Assembly: GCA_030765525.1 (NCBI GenBank)
Contig: JAVCCK010000034.1
Span: forward strand, 248,001-312,000
Reading direction: 5' to 3'
DNA: 64,000 nucleotides
Source: Candidatus Lernaella stagnicola
GTDB lineage: Bacteria > Lernaellota > Lernaellaia > Lernaellales > Lernaellaceae
The notes below the pieces were generated by a model. It did no database searches. It was not told where the DNA came from and was given only the letters and a program-made list of their open reading frames with translations. Numbering within the stretch: position 1 is the first letter of the stretch; each line of letters starts with the position of its first letter. The position numbers were made by a program, and so were the translations under genes. Below are positions 11,601 to 17,510 of the stretch, piece after piece.

Positions 11601-11925
11601 GGAACAGGCGTACCAACGCATCGTTAACGAACACCCGGGCGATCGTGAGACCTTGCTCAACGCCCGCCTCGCGCTGGGGAACCTGTACCGCACGCGAAAC
11701 CTGACGACCAAGGCCCTCGAGCAGTATAAGGCGATCTACGAAAACCACCCCTCGGCCGACCAAGCCGCATGGGCCAAAGGCGCGGCGGCTCGCTTGTACT
11801 ACCAGATCGGCGAAGAAAAAGTGGCCGTTGGTTTGATCGAGGAAGTGATCAACGGATTCCCCGAGGATCACGAAGCGGTTTCGGGCGCCAAGCAATTTCT
11901 GGAAGAAATTTACAAACGGAATTAA
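5650..11925 (+). CDS. Giant pentapeptide-repeat / transmembrane / TPR solenoid protein
   Basis: 2091 residues. Residues 1-55 form a short N-terminal region; about 56-288 are tandem pentapeptide repeats of the A(D/N)LXX kind (DLSGADLSGAVLLGADLSG at 109-127), which fold into a right-handed quadrilateral beta helix. A basic stretch (RRFLRLLWRSR, 313-323) precedes one transmembrane helix at about 325-344. From about 350 to the end the protein is an unbroken run of TPR-like helical pairs of about 36-38 residues, roughly 45 by length, with recurrent A..YE.I...FP signatures. There is no cleavable signal peptide, and positive-inside charge puts the pentapeptide helix in the cytoplasm and the TPR solenoid outside. 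ATG 5650 is used because upstream residues are not domain-like and an AGAGGG lies before it. It is followed at once by the SGNH membrane protein. Function unknown; a scaffold linking cytoplasm to periplasm is inferred. Confidence 0.9.
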   Translation: MTEIAERTTLDQQLRDGSITSVQYREKLAAILPDPPPREGRPNFADVQDELTTGKLARGDFARVNWRKKDLSGARLAGVDFTKAKLGRCNLREADLAGALLSGTDLSGADLSGAVLLGADLSGANLKDADLTGAVLDRADAKNVGASGAKWIGVSAIGTDFTFADMPRAEVENADFREADFTDANFADAKLTGVNWNGATLTRTTLQNSQIERFSAVGASAERINLNLAAVTDADFTDAELVKGDISNAFLERVSFKNAKLTGAIFNVSEHREVTLEGADLTGASLKSMVGYSEEELAALAERGAKVDKFLLRRFLRLLWRSRAAQAVAALLLIAAGVGIHWYINNPVHWSYAKLERVAQERRGNADFAGAEELYRVMLSNFSEQASKVAAARNALARLLIETKRFEESENLFNSVIADFPDQTGAVLGAEIGIADILREQKQYEACEHRLLATTDKFAEHPQVIDAWDRLAQLAKLQGRPDRAREIYEQVIGQTALDENTIVRAQFELAQMLHDNKDYDGAITKYREIAQRFQDDRAGAAALSSIIQIEVERQELQAAALVLEELKRKYPEETDSVLDGEIFYGSAMLNDSNFEREGLRRLQKIFEQNPTTDKGYWSGKGIAEYYKRVEKYEQALQILAKLQENFSGNVRHRIEIIAAFAEIDLLRGQPEQALERLQAVTDLLAEPGQARIVLDLQARALAASGQVKRAQITFRRLAELFPEDVGTRFQALIGEARLLATAGETEQAVVLYRQAADLADQPLSEFDALQNIAALRREVGNWDAEERELRAMEKRFAETPIVTAQVMLLLAENQRRVGKADKALELLRRVAEMEVPNRPVEALQAMLQIYSRQGDADRVAEVGAEIQKRFPQDRRAGLTARIEAANLLVRQGKNDEAKREYEAIAAAGESNFRRQALLALLQLHVDRGETQDAERFYETIKQEFPAKLDDIANATLVYAQLLRKSGRGAEAEVLYDKLIAENAGQIHGLWALAGLAQFHLEQNRTTEAAAAYRRMLEDPAAKKHPEEAMRARQGLGMIAETARDHDGAVTEYRKALDLAESDDDKIGIEQAIVRALAEQGNVDEAEALITQMKQRDSQQVGMIEAAQMNILGALARDGRIEEALTGYERIAAETDDDNNKAAALNSIAQIQLSRGRLREAETAYGRLRREFADDPLQLRAADLGLAGLFRQRGDFKRALTAYRKVVDRYDDSATRRQGLAAIAGLYAEMGELDKARETYQALLDNAGESASAQATAMMGLADLQARGGEVDKAMEGYRQVLDLAVEDTLKIGAYHALAQLYMQQGLFTQAREIYEELGQRFPQNAEHLVAARFGEAETLRQNGQYEKAAAIYNELRDGSANPAVKTRARISIGRAYLDQQKFAEARQAFAEVVEDNLAPALQKLEARTALADLLRRAGEMDAAADAYEKIVAETSDENVKQGARQAIAGIRLEQNRLDEAEKIFRAMSKAPGGAARTAGGMMGLADVAMRRGEYEKARGFYRRVRQAAVDVQSDLNALTAIAQSYTAEKKFARAEAAYDEILEKHGSNAQAKIDAQLAKANLLRDRGDVEEALGAYREIADTYGNANQVYWALSGIAQIEGQRGSVDLAQQAYDEIARRFPENAAGLADAKLNQANMFKATGRRTEAEKEFREIIETYPGSRQTAAAVEGLAQIGIEYQDYDQALQNFQKLLEDFSSDPSVTTRARLGLANVARQQGETDKAVAEFEKVAGEAKRPDDQVQALVFLAQTLQETGRNQEAEAVFDRLMNQYSDRPWARSEANMGRGNLRMTQGRFQEAADLFKKVAEEFRRKPMAGGALQAWASAEIAAGNIEGVETIITRIENEHGDDPNAAINVHMNVANKLIAEKQFAAADQRLARVLERYKGLPQTAWVRHAQAQSALAQRRFGRATEIYREIKEEFSGNLVAVIDAELGEADLLHGQGETDRALEIYERVANRYRDYSQAVRGLQAMADIYGERGRTYEQEQAYQRIVNEHPGDRETLLNARLALGNLYRTRNLTTKALEQYKAIYENHPSADQAAWAKGAAARLYYQIGEEKVAVGLIEEVINGFPEDHEAVSGAKQFLEEIYKRN

Positions 11926-11943
11926 TTGCGTAAAACCGATGCT

Positions 11944-13548
11944 ATGGACATTGCCGCGTATGCGGCCGGGTTGGTCGCCGCCCTGCCGGTGGCGCTGGTG
12001 TTCGACGACCTGTTCGGCCTGCGCCTGATTCCCGACGCCGGCAATGCGGTGCTCCTCAACCTTCTCGCCGTCTCTCTCGTTTTGCTCACCCTGCGATTCG
12101 AGCCGCGCCGACTGGCCAAGGTCTTCACCGCAAACGAAACGAAACTCAGGCGTCGTCTGGTCATCGAACTATCGCCGCTTCTCATCCTGTTTCTCTTCCG
12201 CGGCAGTTGGGACATCGACTCCGGCGCACTCGCGCTCGTTGCGTTGCTGACCGTCGGCCTGCGCGCCGTCTCCGTGTGGTCGCTGCGCGGGACGGAAAAG
12301 ATGCCGTCTTGGTACGCCGGCTTCTTATGGCTGCCGACGCTGGCGCTGGCCGGCGTGTACGGCGGTAATCTCGGCGGCTTCTGGCTCGCGCCGGCGCTGG
12401 TGATGATCCTCATCGGTGGCCTGTTTCTGCGCGATTTCCGCCGATTGGCGGCAACCGAAGGCATTGCCGCGCTACCCGGCCTTCTCGGCTTGCTTGCCTT
12501 CGCGGTCACCGGCAACCGCTGGGCGGGCGTGGCGGGAGTGACGGCGTGGGGCCTGGGGCGTTTGTGGGCCTACTCCCGTTGGCTCCGTCGCCGCGGTTAT
12601 GGGCTGGTGATGTTGGCCGCGGCATTGATCGCGTTTTGGATGATCGACGGATCGCTGCGCCGTTCGCCGTGGGCCGATGCGTTGACCTCGCGGCATCTAT
12701 CGGCCGACGTGCAGGTGCACGACGCGCTGTTCTGGATTCACAAAGACGTGTTTCGCGGCGACATCGATTTCGGCGTGGCCCGCGTCAAGATCCGTGGCCG
12801 CGAAGTTCCGAAGAAAAAGACTGCGGACATCACGCGCGTGATTTGCTGCGGCGGCTCCACGACCTTCGGCGTCAAGTTGCCGCCGGAGAAGGTGTGGGTG
12901 ACCCTGGCCGAAAAGCGCCTGCACGATAGCGGGCGGCGCATCGAACTGCTCAACGCCGGGGAACCGGGCTACACCGCGTTTCAGATTCACTTGCTGCTCA
13001 AGCATTTTCTCGTGCCTGACTACGATCCCGACGGCGTCATCCTGTACATTGGCTACAACGACAGCCAATTGACCCGCGGCCCTTACACCGAGCGAGAACT
13101 TTACGCCATGTGGCAGGCTTACCGCGTCGGGCGGGGGACGTGGCGGATGCGGCTAGGGAATTTCCTCCAGCGCTCGCGGCTGTACAACCTTTACGCCCAT
13201 ACGCTAACCGGCGCGCGCCGCCGTTGGAGCCCGGAGAAGGTGCCGATTTCCACGCCGCCGGAATTCGCCCGCACGCTCGACGAACTTTTATCCTACCTGG
13301 AAGACGCGCAGATTCGCGTTTTGGTCGCCGCCGAAGCGCATCAAAACGACGAAGTGATCTATCGCCGCATCATGAAACGCCTGGCGAGACAACATCACGC
13401 GGGCTTCGTGGACGTGTACGACCTCGTGCGACGGCGCAACGCGCCGGGTGAGATCCATACCGATGTCGTTCATCTCACACCGCGCGGCAACGAGATCGTG
13501 GCCGATATCATCGCCGATGCGTGGCAAAACATGGAGATTGGACCATGA
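11944..13548 (+). CDS. Membrane protein with C-terminal SGNH/GDSL hydrolase domain
   Basis: 534 residues. The first 240 residues hold about seven hydrophobic helices; the remainder is an SGNH-hydrolase domain. Visible motifs are block I GGSTTFG with Ser305, block II NAGEPG (Gly339), block III IGYND with Asn372, and block V DVVH with Asp507 and His510, so the catalytic set is complete. Such fusions act as O-acetyl/acyl esterases or acyltransferases on polysaccharides or lipids at the outer face of the membrane; this role is inferred. ATG 11944 is preferred, although TTG 11926 directly after the giant gene's stop is possible. It lies between the giant TPR protein and another TPR protein and overlaps the latter by 4 nt, indicating one transcription unit. 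Confidence 0.85.
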   Translation: MDIAAYAAGLVAALPVALVFDDLFGLRLIPDAGNAVLLNLLAVSLVLLTLRFEPRRLAKVFTANETKLRRRLVIELSPLLILFLFRGSWDIDSGALALVALLTVGLRAVSVWSLRGTEKMPSWYAGFLWLPTLALAGVYGGNLGGFWLAPALVMILIGGLFLRDFRRLAATEGIAALPGLLGLLAFAVTGNRWAGVAGVTAWGLGRLWAYSRWLRRRGYGLVMLAAALIAFWMIDGSLRRSPWADALTSRHLSADVQVHDALFWIHKDVFRGDIDFGVARVKIRGREVPKKKTADITRVICCGGSTTFGVKLPPEKVWVTLAEKRLHDSGRRIELLNAGEPGYTAFQIHLLLKHFLVPDYDPDGVILYIGYNDSQLTRGPYTERELYAMWQAYRVGRGTWRMRLGNFLQRSRLYNLYAHTLTGARRRWSPEKVPISTPPEFARTLDELLSYLEDAQIRVLVAAEAHQNDEVIYRRIMKRLARQHHAGFVDVYDLVRRRNAPGEIHTDVVHLTPRGNEIVADIIADAWQNMEIGP

Positions 13549-14858
13549 AGCGCCGGTGGCTTGTTCGACTCGCGTACGGCGCGATCCTCGGCCTGCTGGC
13601 GGTCGGCGCGGCGAGCCCACGGTTGGCGTCGCCCGGCCGCGTCAAACAAGCGATGGAGGCGGCCATCTACGAATCCGACGACCGCCGCGCCTCGCGACTG
13701 CTGCCGCTGTTTATCGACGCTTTCGAGTACACGCCGCTCGAACTGACTCGCCTCGGACAACGCCTGGGGGCGTTGAACGAACCGGCTGTCGTGGAGCAGT
13801 ACGCGGCCTTGGTGGAGGAAAGCGTTGCGCCGACGGACCCGATCCGAGCGACCGCGCTGCTGTGGCGTGCCGAGGCCGCGGTCATGGGCAGGCGTCCGCG
13901 TGAAGCCCGGCGTTTGTACGAGGAGGTCTTGGAGAAGTATTGGGATCATCCGCAGGCGTTGGAGGCGCAGAGCGCGCTGAGGCGACTTGTCGGGCGCGAC
14001 GCCGCGGCCCGCATTACCCAAGCCGCACTCGACGGCCAATGGGAGAGGGTGGTCGATCTGGCCGCTGAAATCGACGCCACGACTCTTTTCCCGGAGGATC
14101 GCGATTTGATCGCCGCCCACTTGCTCGAGGCATACCTGGCGACCGCACGGTTGGATGCGGCGGTAGAAAAACTGCGTCGTTGGGCCGCAGCGGACTCGGG
14201 CTACAATATTCCGTCGATTCTTATGCCGTCACGATTAGCCCCCTACGAGGCGAGCCGGGGCGTCGTGGGCCGCGCCCGCGACAACTTGACCGACGAGCGC
14301 TGGCGGATCGAGATGAGCGGCCTTGAGGCCGCGCTGGGCGACCGATGGCAACAGGTGCGGACACTACTGCCCGCCATGGACAGCCAAATGGCGTTGAACC
14401 TCGTCGAATACGGCCTGCGCCAAGCGATCGACGATGTTGCCGCGGAAGGCTTGCTGGAAGCCCTGCCACGCGAGCGGTTTTCCGATGTCGAAAAACTGCA
14501 CGGTCACTTTCTCGCGGCGAACTTTTGGTTCTCGCGCGGCAACGTACCGCGGGCCGATGCGGCGATACGCGCCGGTCTCGATTTGCAGCTCGACGAGCCG
14601 GAATTCGGGCATTTGCAGCTTCTGCGGCTTGAACTGGATGACGTGGATCCGGGCGTCGCGCTTAAGCGCTATGGCGAGTTGGCCCGTCGATGGACCGCTC
14701 ACGAACGTCTGTTGCTGGAGATTCTGCGCTTCGGTCAAAAGCGTTTGGCCGCTGCCGGGCGGCGGGGCGAGGCGTGTCGATTAGGCCGCGAGTATGCCGA
14801 GGCGCTATTATCTGCGGGCCACCGTCAAGGCGTGTTGGAGTTCTGCGATTCTCCCTGA
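13545..14858 (+). CDS. Membrane-anchored TPR-like helical repeat protein
   Basis: 437 residues, starting at ATG 13545 which overlaps the SGNH gene's stop (ATGA). An N-terminal hydrophobic segment (about residues 5-22, after MKRRW) is a signal anchor or signal peptide. The rest is alpha-helical with TPR-like pairs rich in Ala, Arg and Leu (ARRLYEEVLEKYWDHPQALEA is one repeat). No catalytic motif is seen. Its position as third gene after the giant TPR scaffold and the SGNH protein suggests it works with them in the envelope. Its last 34 nt overlap the 3' end of a convergent small membrane-protein gene. Confidence 0.75.
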   Translation: MKRRWLVRLAYGAILGLLAVGAASPRLASPGRVKQAMEAAIYESDDRRASRLLPLFIDAFEYTPLELTRLGQRLGALNEPAVVEQYAALVEESVAPTDPIRATALLWRAEAAVMGRRPREARRLYEEVLEKYWDHPQALEAQSALRRLVGRDAAARITQAALDGQWERVVDLAAEIDATTLFPEDRDLIAAHLLEAYLATARLDAAVEKLRRWAAADSGYNIPSILMPSRLAPYEASRGVVGRARDNLTDERWRIEMSGLEAALGDRWQQVRTLLPAMDSQMALNLVEYGLRQAIDDVAAEGLLEALPRERFSDVEKLHGHFLAANFWFSRGNVPRADAAIRAGLDLQLDEPEFGHLQLLRLELDDVDPGVALKRYGELARRWTAHERLLLEILRFGQKRLAAAGRRGEACRLGREYAEALLSAGHRQGVLEFCDSP

Positions 14859-15172
14859 TCGGGGTCCTGTCCGTCGGTATCCTCAATTTGTTCACGGACG
14901 TGCTGCAAAAACATGCGAGGCAGCGCGAATGCCACAATGAAGGTCGAGGTTACTGCCAGCACCAAGGATGTGTACCAGCAAGGCTGCGATATGTTGTTGT
15001 AATTACGAAACAAAAAGGCGCACGCGGCGAGTACGCCCACCAATCCCGGATTGATTGAAAACACGATCAACATGAAGGGGTTTTGCCGGATCGCCCGAAA
15101 ACGGAGCAATATCGCCAGAAAGATGATTGCCGAGGCCAGGATGCCGATTCCGATCCAGTCCTGCTGCTCCAT
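14825..15172 (-). CDS. Small membrane protein with three predicted helices
   Basis: 115 residues. Helices at about 7-24, 31-50 and 64-84, followed by an acidic, Gln/Asp-rich hydrophilic tail. It starts with a plain ATG, and the clean hydrophobic/hydrophilic pattern supports a real gene despite the 34-nt 3' overlap with the convergent TPR gene. I do not recognise the family. It is divergent from the rplU promoter region. Confidence 0.55.
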   Translation of the reverse strand: MEQQDWIGIGILASAIIFLAILLRFRAIRQNPFMLIVFSINPGLVGVLAACAFLFRNYNNISQPCWYTSLVLAVTSTFIVAFALPRMFLQHVREQIEDTDGQDPDQGESQNSNTP

Positions 15173-15352
15173 GGTGACTCCCAGGAAAATTAACGTTGCC
15201 GACGTTACACCGCGGGGTGGGCGAAGTCAAAGCCCGGCGCGACCGAGCGCCCGAAGAAACGCCCTAGAAGAGTCATGAGCGAGGTGATCACGAGGTGTTG
15301 CTAAAACGCCACAGTTGTTGCGTAAACGCGTAATACCGGCGGAAAAAAGCTC

Positions 15353-15381
15353 TTGACAAAAACCTTGAATTTCATTATGTT
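15353..15381 (+). promoter_or_regulatory. Sigma-70 promoter for rplU-rpmA
   Basis: TTGACA at 15353-15358, a 17-nt spacer, then TATGTT at 15376-15381. The -35 is perfect and the -10 matches four of six positions. Transcription should start near 15388, leaving a leader of only about 35 nt before rplU, too short for a structured autoregulatory leader. Confidence 0.75.
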
Positions 15382-15421
15382 CCAGCGCTCTTGAGTGTTA
15401 CGTGCGAAAAGGAACTACACG

Positions 15422-15733
15422 ATGTATGCGATTATTGAAACCGGCGGTCAGCAATTTCGAGTCCAGGAAGGCGACCTTCTAAAGGTTGAGAAACTGGACG
15501 GCGAAGTCGGTCATAAAGTGGAAATCGACAAGGTGCTGATGATCCGCTCCGAAGACGATATTAAAGTTGGCGCCCCGTACGTGGACGGCGCAAAGGTTGT
15601 CGGCGAAATCGTCGAACAGGATCGTGCCAAGAAGGTCACGGTTTTCAAGTTTCGGCGTCGCCTGGACTCGCATGTGAAGCGGGGCCACCGGCAACACTAC
15701 ACGGCCCTGAAGATCTCGCAGATCGTCGGCTGA
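15422..15733 (+). CDS. rplU: 50S ribosomal protein L21
   Basis: 103 residues, the normal length for bL21. It opens [15 protein letters not shown] and contains [11 protein letters not shown] and the basic C-terminal [15 protein letters not shown] block, all diagnostic. bL21 binds 23S rRNA next to L20. ATG 15422 begins the conserved sequence; an upstream in-frame start at 15395 adds residues outside the family. Followed after 13 nt by rpmA. Confidence 0.97.
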   Translation: MYAIIETGGQQFRVQEGDLLKVEKLDGEVGHKVEIDKVLMIRSEDDIKVGAPYVDGAKVVGEIVEQDRAKKVTVFKFRRRLDSHVKRGHRQHYTALKISQIVG

Positions 15734-15746
15734 GAAGGAGACTGTC

Positions 15747-16022
15747 ATGGCTCACAAAAAAGCAGGCGGAAGCAGTCGGAACGGCCGCGACAGCCAAGGT
15801 CGCCGCTTTGGCATGAAGGCCCAGGACGGGCAGTTTGTGACCGGCGGAACGATCATCATTCGGCAACTGGGCACGCTGATTCACCCAGGTGAGAATGTCG
15901 GCATGGGGCGTGACTACACGCTGTACGCCAAGATCCCGGGCACCGTGAAAATTTGCCGTTGGGGTCGCGACCGGAAACGGGCGAACATCATCCCCGCCGA
16001 GCAGGCCCAGACCGACAAATAA
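15747..16022 (+). CDS. rpmA: 50S ribosomal protein L27
   Basis: 91 residues. It starts [20 protein letters not shown], the conserved bL27 N-terminus that reaches the peptidyl-transferase centre, and contains [14 protein letters not shown]. There is no Firmicutes-type cleavable N-terminal extension. AAGGAG lies 6 nt before ATG. A terminator follows at 16041, so rplU-rpmA is a closed two-gene unit; obgE, usually next, is about 3.7 kb away. Confidence 0.97.
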   Translation: MAHKKAGGSSRNGRDSQGRRFGMKAQDGQFVTGGTIIIRQLGTLIHPGENVGMGRDYTLYAKIPGTVKICRWGRDRKRANIIPAEQAQTDK

Positions 16023-16040
16023 GCGCGAAAAGATTAAGAC

Positions 16041-16073
16041 AAAGCGCCGCGCACGAAGCGTGGCGCTTTTTTT
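16041..16073 (+). terminator. Rho-independent terminator after rpmA
   Basis: An 11-bp stem AAGCGCCGCGC / GCGTGGCGCTT with a single G-T wobble and a 5-nt loop, followed by a run of seven T. It closes the rplU-rpmA unit. Confidence 0.8.
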
Positions 16074-16098
16074 ATGTCTGAATACCGCACTCGGAAGC

Positions 16099-16422
16099 TT
16101 ATTCGACCGGCTCGATCTCGACCGCAGTTCCGTAGGCGAGCAATTCGGCGGCGCCGGCGGCAATGGCGCTGGTCGTAAACCGGACGTTGACCACGGCGTT
16201 CGCCCCCATCTCTTTTGTCTGCTGTTTCATGCGGTCCAGCGACTGCTCCCGCGACTCCGCAATCATCTTGGTGTATTCGGTGATCTCGCCGCCCACCAGC
16301 ATGCGAAACACGGCCATGATATCGCGCCCGACGTGTCGCGCCCTCATCGTGTTGCCCATGGCAAGCCCGTAAACCCGTTTGATACGCATGCCGACGATTT
16401 GCTCGGTATTGGTCACGATCAT
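16099..16422 (-). CDS. YbjQ/UPF0145 family protein
   Basis: 107 residues. It starts MIVTNTEQIVGMRI and carries ARHVGRDIMA, VGGEITEYT, EMGANAVVNVRF and ELLAYGTAV, the conserved blocks of the YbjQ_1 (DUF74) family, small oligomeric cytoplasmic proteins once proposed to bind heavy metals; function unproven. ATG 16422 starts the family sequence and overlaps the stop of the anti-sigma-like gene upstream by 4 nt, so it appears co-translated with the sigma/anti-sigma pair. Confidence 0.9.
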   Translation of the reverse strand: MIVTNTEQIVGMRIKRVYGLAMGNTMRARHVGRDIMAVFRMLVGGEITEYTKMIAESREQSLDRMKQQTKEMGANAVVNVRFTTSAIAAGAAELLAYGTAVEIEPVE

Positions 16423-16865
16423 CGAACAACTCCTTTGTATTTGTCGCCGTGATAGGTCGCCAATCGATGGCGTACGATCGATACCGCCAGCACGCACACG
16501 CCGGCCAGAACGAAGCCGCCGCCCAGGCGCACGGGCAGGAAAATGGCGTCGTTGAAAAAGAAATCACGCACTAGGTAGAAAAGGGCGCCCGCCAGCATTA
16601 GCGCGGCTCCCGCCGAAAGTAGAATCCACGCGGCGCCGCGTTCGAGCCGCGCGTAGACATGCGACTCGAAACGGTCGAGCCGCTGGTCGTTGTCGGCAGA
16701 AATCTTCATGGACTCCAACTCCTTCCCCAATGTTTCCCAGGCGGCGGCCCGCTGCGCTAGCTCGGGGTGATCGCGCAGATAGGCTTCGAGTTGTACCGCT
16801 TTATCCGGCGGCAGTTCGCCGTCTTGCTTCATCGAGAGCAGCAGTTCGGCTTCTTCACGCTTCAT
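16419..16865 (-). CDS. Membrane-bound probable anti-sigma factor
   Basis: 148 residues. The N-terminal 50 residues are helical and begin MKREEAELLLSMKQDGELP, like the first helix of anti-sigma domains, but there is no HxxxCxxC zinc motif, so it is not a ZAS-type protein. Two hydrophobic helices follow (about 81-102 and 113-133). The start overlaps the ECF sigma gene by 11 nt, the usual arrangement for a cognate anti-sigma factor. I infer that it holds the sigma factor at the inner membrane; the signal is unknown. Confidence 0.7.
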   Translation of the reverse strand: MKREEAELLLSMKQDGELPPDKAVQLEAYLRDHPELAQRAAAWETLGKELESMKISADNDQRLDRFESHVYARLERGAAWILLSAGAALMLAGALFYLVRDFFFNDAIFLPVRLGGGFVLAGVCVLAVSIVRHRLATYHGDKYKGVVR

Positions 16866-17409
16866 CGTCGCCTGCCAGTTTCTTTCGGGCCGCGTGCAAT
16901 CGCGTGGCGACCGTGTTGGGCGAAATGTCGAGCACCGCGCCGATGTCCTCGTAGCTCATCCCCTCCAGATGGCGCAGCACGACGACTTCCCGCAACTTGG
17001 GCGGCAGGGCCAAGACCCGCCCCCACGCCTCCGCCGCGCGCGCCCGGACCGTGGTATCGGCGGTTGGATCGGCGATGTGCTGCGCAAGTTCCTCGTTGCC
17101 GGCCCGCCGCCGCCGCGCCCGGCTGCGTTGCATGCTGCGCACCGTATTGCGCAGGATCGTGGCGAACCACGGCCAGAAACGCCGCCCTTCGTCGAACAAT
17201 CGAGCCTTGGTGAATACTTTGACGAAGGCTTCCTGTGCGCCGTCCATTGCGTCGTCGTGGTCGCCGGTCAGTTGCAGGGCGAGCCGATAGGCATGGTTTT
17301 TGTGACGACTCATCAGCACGGAAAAAGCCTCCCGGCTCTGTTGGTTTTTTACGCAGCCCATCAGGACTTCATCGGTCGCTGCAAGCATCGCGCGCCTTTG
17401 TCCTTCCAT
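16855..17409 (-). CDS. ECF-type RNA polymerase sigma factor
   Basis: 184 residues. Region 2 at about 28-92 (AFSVLMSRHKNHAYRLALQL, then AQEAFVKVF and RFWPWFATILRNTV) and region 4 at about 130-180 (LPPKLREVVVLRHLEGMSYE, DIGAVLDISPNTVATRLH), without regions 1 or 3, define an ECF sigma factor. It directs RNA polymerase to envelope- or stress-type promoters. Gene order sigma, anti-sigma, YbjQ with overlapping reading frames indicates one unit. Promoter recognition by this subgroup cannot be told from sequence. The metalloprotease pair just upstream is a possible but unproven target. Confidence 0.92.
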   Translation of the reverse strand: MEGQRRAMLAATDEVLMGCVKNQQSREAFSVLMSRHKNHAYRLALQLTGDHDDAMDGAQEAFVKVFTKARLFDEGRRFWPWFATILRNTVRSMQRSRARRRRAGNEELAQHIADPTADTTVRARAAEAWGRVLALPPKLREVVVLRHLEGMSYEDIGAVLDISPNTVATRLHAARKKLAGDDEA

Positions 17410-17460
17410 TAGCTATACGCCCGGTCGATCGGTTTTCTTCGGTAGGTTTCTTATTCCGTC

Positions 17461-17481
17461 AAAAAAAGAAGAATTGATTCT
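17461..17481 (-). terminator. Weak terminator after the metalloprotease gene
   Basis: On the minus strand AGAAT-CA-ATTCT (5-bp stem) is followed by a C and seven T. A second small palindrome, GTTTTC-AT-GAAAAC, lies just upstream at about 17490-17503. Stems are short and AT-rich, so strength is doubtful. Confidence 0.35.
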
Positions 17482-17510
17482 CGACATGGTTTTCATGAAA
17501 ACGCGTCCCG

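Noticed and set aside
5571-11895. Long open frames antisense to the giant repeat gene (for example 5935-7131, 9148-10482 and 10528-11895 on the minus strand)
   Set aside because: They are mirror frames of a GC-rich repetitive gene. The sense frame has clear pentapeptide and TPR periodicity; the antisense proteins have none and no ribosome binding sites.
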